A stretch of 26,597 nt of DNA from the NCBI GenBank assembly GCA_964484185.1, contig CAZAEQ010000053.1, positions 1 through 26,597 of the forward strand, in the 5' to 3' direction. Shown here piece after piece: positions 23,603-26,597 of the stretch. The translations under genes and the position numbers were made by a program. How positions within the stretch are numbered: position 1 is the first letter of the stretch; each line of letters begins with the position of its first letter. The notes below the pieces were generated by a model. The model was given only the letters and a program-made list of their open reading frames with translations. It did no database searches and was not told where the DNA came from. The DNA is from F1-120-MAGs238 sp964484185 (lineage in GTDB: Bacteria; Planctomycetota; Phycisphaerae; Phycisphaerales; UBA1924).

Positions 23603-25744
23603 TCAGCACGCTGCGCTATATGCATCAACAAAATCCAGGTAATCAAAGAAATCTACGTTCCCGTCGCCGTTGAAATCTGACCCGGCGAGATTCCCTGAAT
23701 AGGCATCTACGAAATCCAAGTAATCAAAGAAGTCGACACTTCCATCGCAGTTGAAATCGCCGCGGCAGATTGTCAGGACACCAGCACCTGAGAAATACCA
23801 GGCGCAGCTGTTGGCGACTGCACAGCGGAAATACAACTGGTTGGGGACCGTGCCCAGCACGCTGATGTCAAACGAGAGATTCGTTGTTCCAACCCCCGCC
23901 ACTGTCGCAGTCAAGCCTGTGAATCCATCGATGAAGAGGCCATCGTTCAGGTATATCCAGACATTGAAAGTCGGATCGAGAAGCTGCCAGTTGTACTGCG
24001 TCGGATTTCCTGATGGAACCGGTATCGTGAAATTCGCGGCGGTCGAATGGCAGTAGTACTGACTGTTCGCGCTGTCAATATCCATTGGACCATCCAGATA
24101 CAACGCAGTCTCAATTGGCCTCAGTGCGCGGCATGGATTTCCCACACCAATTCTGATCGGGATGGTGGTCATTGTCCCGAAGTTGATCGAGTTCAACTGC
24201 AGGTTTGCAGTAGTAGCGTTCACTGCTGTCCAGCTCACGCTGGTATTGATATCAAACATGGGGCCGTTGCCGATCAAGCTCCACGTTGTTCCGTTGAACC
24301 ATTCCCACTGGTAGTACGTTGCGTTGAATGCGTTTGCCACGAATGAAGCCGACCCGCCATTGCAGGACCAGGCCTGCGCTGGTGAATTGAAGAACTGAAC
24401 ATTTCCCCACACATACAGCTGAGACCCACCTGTTACCGTGGAGCCACATGGATTGGTAATCAGGCAGAAATACTGTGCAGTGTCGGCCTGTGAACAGTTG
24501 GTGATTGTCAGAGACGGAGAAGTTGCTCCGGAAAATGTTGAACCGTTTACTGACAGGCCGTTGCTGATAGGAAGGTTGTTCTGGTACCACTGATACTGAA
24601 TATTGCCGGTGTAATTGCCGCCCGCGGCAACTGTGAAACTTGCGGATCCACCAACGCACGCTTCGAGGTAATTCGTCGGATGCTGCGTGATCGAAGGGGC
24701 ATGATGGCAGGGCACGCCGCGTGCGACCCATCCGACCTGTTGACCACCGAGATTTCCGCGGCCAAACAATGCGGTTCCGTCGGCAGAAATTCCAGAGGCA
24801 TTCAAGATCTGCAGGCCACCGAGATTGAAGCCCACCGAAGTGAGCCATGTGTTCATTTCCCTCCAACCCAGATCGGTGGACCAGATAAATGCGCCGCTTG
24901 CAGGTGCGGTGCCGCCCCAGCATTCACCTGTTGTCACGGTTCCGTCGACTGACGTCGAAGTCGGAATGGTGCTGGTTGCGCCGGGGTAGTTGCCCATCTG
25001 ATCGCGAACCCATGTGCCGCTGACATTGCGATATCTGAGTGCCTGATGACCACTGTTGAATGCGTATCCCCAGAGGGTGAGCGCATTGTCGCTCATTGAG
25101 GTGAGATACTCGTTGCCCGGGTTTAACGCTCCGATATTCTGAATTGTGCCGCCTGACCAGATGACGGGCTGATCGGCGCCGGAGAGATCTGCGCTACCAA
25201 TGATGACAGTTGCATTTGGATTGGATGCTCTTGCGTAGCTGTTGAATCCACCAGCGAGTGGAGCCAGAAGCGAAAGTCCGCCACTTTGTGTCCACGTGAA
25301 AGCACGCATTGCGCCTGAGGGCTGACGTGTGCGGCCGAAGCAGGTCACACCATCGGGTGAGATTCCGTAAACCTCGGTCGGACTGCCACTGGGGTAAGGA
25401 CCGATGGCGGTGCTGCCGCCGGATTGACTCCAGCGGAAACCGATGCTGCCACTGGAACCGCCAACGAAGACGCCGTCGCGGGAAATGCCCGTGCCAACGT
25501 TGTTGGGGAAGCCGATGACAGCGGGAATGACCCCGACGCCGCCAGAGAGGGTCCAGCGGAAAGCGCCCTGAGGTCCGCCCATCCAGCCGTACCAACCGGT
25601 GACCGCGGTGCCATCTTGACTGCCGCCGTTGACGACGACTCCGAGTGAACCGGCCGGGGGTGAATAGGTGTGGATAGTCTGGGCGGGAGTGGCCGCGCAG
25701 ATGCAGACTGTGGATGCCAAAAACAAAGAAATGATGGATCGCAT
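23603..25744 (-). CDS. secreted HAF-like/Ig-like repeat protein with dockerin tail ending Ala-Cys
   Basis: This protein has 713 residues from ATG 25744, with GGAG eight nucleotides upstream. The signal peptide ends near TPAQT (residue 22). Residues about 25-345 are HAF-like propeller strands (GISPDGVTCFGRTRQ, IQNIGALNPGNEY, GISADGTALFGRG). About three Ig-like modules with Cys pairs follow (YFCLITNPCGSTV, IRIGVGNPCRAL, YFRCAVANSCAW). The dockerin has two complete EF-hands, but its end reads DAYSAAC instead of the usual FSxGC; the Cys is kept and the Gly is not. It is the first gene of a probable two-gene transcript with its paralog downstream, and is divergent from the plus-strand gene at 25884. 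Confidence 0.92.
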   Translation of the reverse strand: MRSIISLFLASTVCICAATPAQTIHTYSPPAGSLGVVVNGGSQDGTAVTGWYGWMGGPQGAFRWTLSGGVGVIPAVIGFPNNVGTGISRDGVFVGGSSGSIGFRWSQSGGSTAIGPYPSGSPTEVYGISPDGVTCFGRTRQPSGAMRAFTWTQSGGLSLLAPLAGGFNSYARASNPNATVIIGSADLSGADQPVIWSGGTIQNIGALNPGNEYLTSMSDNALTLWGYAFNSGHQALRYRNVSGTWVRDQMGNYPGATSTIPTSTSVDGTVTTGECWGGTAPASGAFIWSTDLGWREMNTWLTSVGFNLGGLQILNASGISADGTALFGRGNLGGQQVGWVARGVPCHHAPSITQHPTNYLEACVGGSASFTVAAGGNYTGNIQYQWYQNNLPISNGLSVNGSTFSGATSPSLTITNCSQADTAQYFCLITNPCGSTVTGGSQLYVWGNVQFFNSPAQAWSCNGGSASFVANAFNATYYQWEWFNGTTWSLIGNGPMFDINTSVSWTAVNATTANLQLNSINFGTMTTIPIRIGVGNPCRALRPIETALYLDGPMDIDSANSQYYCHSTAANFTIPVPSGNPTQYNWQLLDPTFNVWIYLNDGLFIDGFTGLTATVAGVGTTNLSFDISVLGTVPNQLYFRCAVANSCAWYFSGAGVLTICRGDFNCDGSVDFFDYLDFVDAYSGNLAGSDFNGDGNVDFFDYLDFVDAYSAAC

Positions 25745-25883
25745 GAGGATGCTCCAGATAAGACCACGTCCAGCTTACCAGTAAGACTTACCGGAGGAGG
25801 GGGAAATCTTGCAGTTGGTTCTTGCAATCTGACATGTTTTACTGATAGGACCTGTTGTCTCGAGACTTTCCGGAGACTTCGAA

Positions 25884-26288
25884 GTGGCAATTCCTCCGAA
25901 AAATCCATCCCACAGCGGCCTGAAATGGGCTTTTCGCATCTGTATCACCCTGTTTCTCCTGCCTTTCTTTGGTTCAGGGCTGTTTTTGATCGCAGGCGGC
26001 GGGTTCGCTGGGTCGCAAGGCGGTTTGTTTACCGGACTTGGCGTGTTTGGCGTTCTGATTGGCCTGGCGTTTCTGGCAGTGCCGACATTGATGCTGATTC
26101 TGGTTTGGACATCGAGCTTCAACGGACCGGCGGCGGCATCGCAGGCTCGTTTTGAACCCAAGAGCACGAAGGTAGTTGACACCACGGCGATGCAAACGTG
26201 CAGCTACTGCAGTCTCGCGCGGCCAATGACAGAAGCAACGTGTCAAGCTTGCGGCGCGCGGCATGCCGCGAGAGCAGTTGAGCATTAG
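25884..26288 (+). CDS. small membrane protein with C-terminal zinc ribbon
   Basis: This protein has 134 residues from GTG 25884, with GGAGA six nucleotides upstream. Two hydrophobic segments lie at about residues 15-38 and 47-76, with a Gly-rich turn (GGGFAGSQGG) between them. A polar linker leads to a C-terminal zinc ribbon with CSYC and CQACG. Unlike the chains at 13.5-16.7 kb it has almost no outer domain and no DNA similarity to them. The last 16 bases of the coding sequence, including the TAG stop, are made of the 8-bp tandem repeat that continues downstream, so the C-terminus may have been reshaped by the repeat. Function unknown. Confidence 0.8.
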   Translation: MAIPPKNPSHSGLKWAFRICITLFLLPFFGSGLFLIAGGGFAGSQGGLFTGLGVFGVLIGLAFLAVPTLMLILVWTSSFNGPAAASQARFEPKSTKVVDTTAMQTCSYCSLARPMTEATCQACGARHAARAVEH

Positions 26289-26304
26289 AGCAGTGGAGCA
26301 GTAG
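26273..26304. repeat. degenerate 8-bp tandem repeat, locus 3
   Basis: Four units are in exact 8-bp register: AGCAGTTG, AGCATTAG, AGCAGTGG, AGCAGTAG. The second carries the stop codon of the zinc-ribbon gene. Related arrays lie at 14483-14514 (opposite orientation) and, more decayed, at 3141-3172. Confidence 0.65.
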
Positions 26305-26352
26305 AAAGAGATAGAATCCGCGCCGTGCTTGAACACTGGTGGATTTTTTTAG

Positions 26353-26597
26353 TCAGCCGCAGGTCCAGAATTGTGGCGGGAGGTTTGAGTTTGGGGACGC
26401 GTGCTCTTTCACCGATTTCGCTGATTTGCTGTGTTTATTTTGCTCCTTGAGTTGTTTTTCTTGTGCGCGCAGATTGAGGTTGCGTTCTTTGAGTTCGAGT
26501 TTGCGCAGGGCGAGCTGGTGGTTTTGTTCTGCGCGGTCGGCTTTGGCTTGTTCGCGCTGGCGGCGTTGTTCTTCGCGGTCTTTGGTGCGCTGCTGGT
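26353..26597 (-). CDS. C-terminal end of a coiled-coil protein, cut by the window edge
   Basis: On the minus strand the frame from 26595 to the TGA at 26353-26355 is open for 80 codons; it has no start because the gene continues beyond the window. The first 50 or so residues are almost all charged or Gln (QQRTKDREEQRRQRE, LRKLELKERNL, RAQEKQLKEQ) with a heptad-like spacing, indicating a long alpha-helical coiled coil. The last part (SKSAKSVKEHASPNSN, ending PPQFWTCG) is loose. No family can be named. It is convergent with the zinc-ribbon gene ending at 26288. Confidence 0.7.
   Translation of the reverse strand, partial: QQRTKDREEQRRQREQAKADRAEQNHQLALRKLELKERNLNLRAQEKQLKEQNKHSKSAKSVKEHASPNSNLPPQFWTCG

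Noticed and set aside
3190..25744. The regular recurrence of similar 40-bp blocks as a CRISPR-like array
   Set aside because: The blocks are coding EF-hand halves inside genes with irregular spacing, not short repeats separated by unique spacers.

Overview
The window looks like a chromosomal segment of a planctomycete, most likely class Phycisphaerae. Three things point there by recalled family knowledge: many secreted proteins ending in a GC-type dockerin tail (EF-hand pairs with an invariant DFFDYLDFVDAFS core and a C-terminal Gly-Cys), PEP-CTERM tails ending in an Arg run, and N-terminal LEPR-XLL motifs. Small membrane proteins with a C-terminal CxxC...CPECG zinc ribbon fit the same lineage. 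No RNA gene, CRISPR array, transposase or phage gene was recognised.

Layout. 1-3.1 kb: a small membrane protein (+), a PEP-CTERM protein (-), a sensor histidine kinase with an RsbRD-like N-terminus (-) and a divergent small membrane protein (+). 3.2-13.3 kb: minus-strand exported proteins. These are two short dockerin proteins, a broken SUMF1-dockerin pseudogene, an intact SUMF1-like PEP-CTERM protein flanked by the scar of a tandem duplication, an Ig/dockerin protein, and two paralogous LEPR-XLL proteins separated by a HAF-repeat dockerin protein. 13.5-16.7 kb: membrane proteins with zinc ribbons. Two minus-strand chains are coupled by 4-bp GTGA overlaps, one chain carries a truncated third member, and a plus-strand gene with an internal zinc ribbon lies between them. 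16.8-25.7 kb: four large minus-strand dockerin proteins with beta-propeller-like repeats (LVIVD, kelch-like or HAF) and Ig-like modules; the last two are tandem paralogs. 25.9-26.6 kb: another zinc-ribbon membrane protein (+) and the C-terminal end of a coiled-coil gene (-) cut by the window edge.

How it works together. Most of the window encodes an exported repertoire in which different N-terminal modules share a few C-terminal sorting or anchoring tails. No sortase, exosortase, cohesin or other obvious partner is present. The zinc-ribbon genes are the most unusual part. Their ends are nearly the same at DNA level and predicted cytoplasmic, while the segments between the two membrane helices are unrelated; this resembles a diversifying receptor-like family, though its function is unknown. 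Intergenic DNA carries degenerate 7-bp and 8-bp tandem repeats and a dispersed ~100-bp repeat with a GAGCGTGAGCG core.
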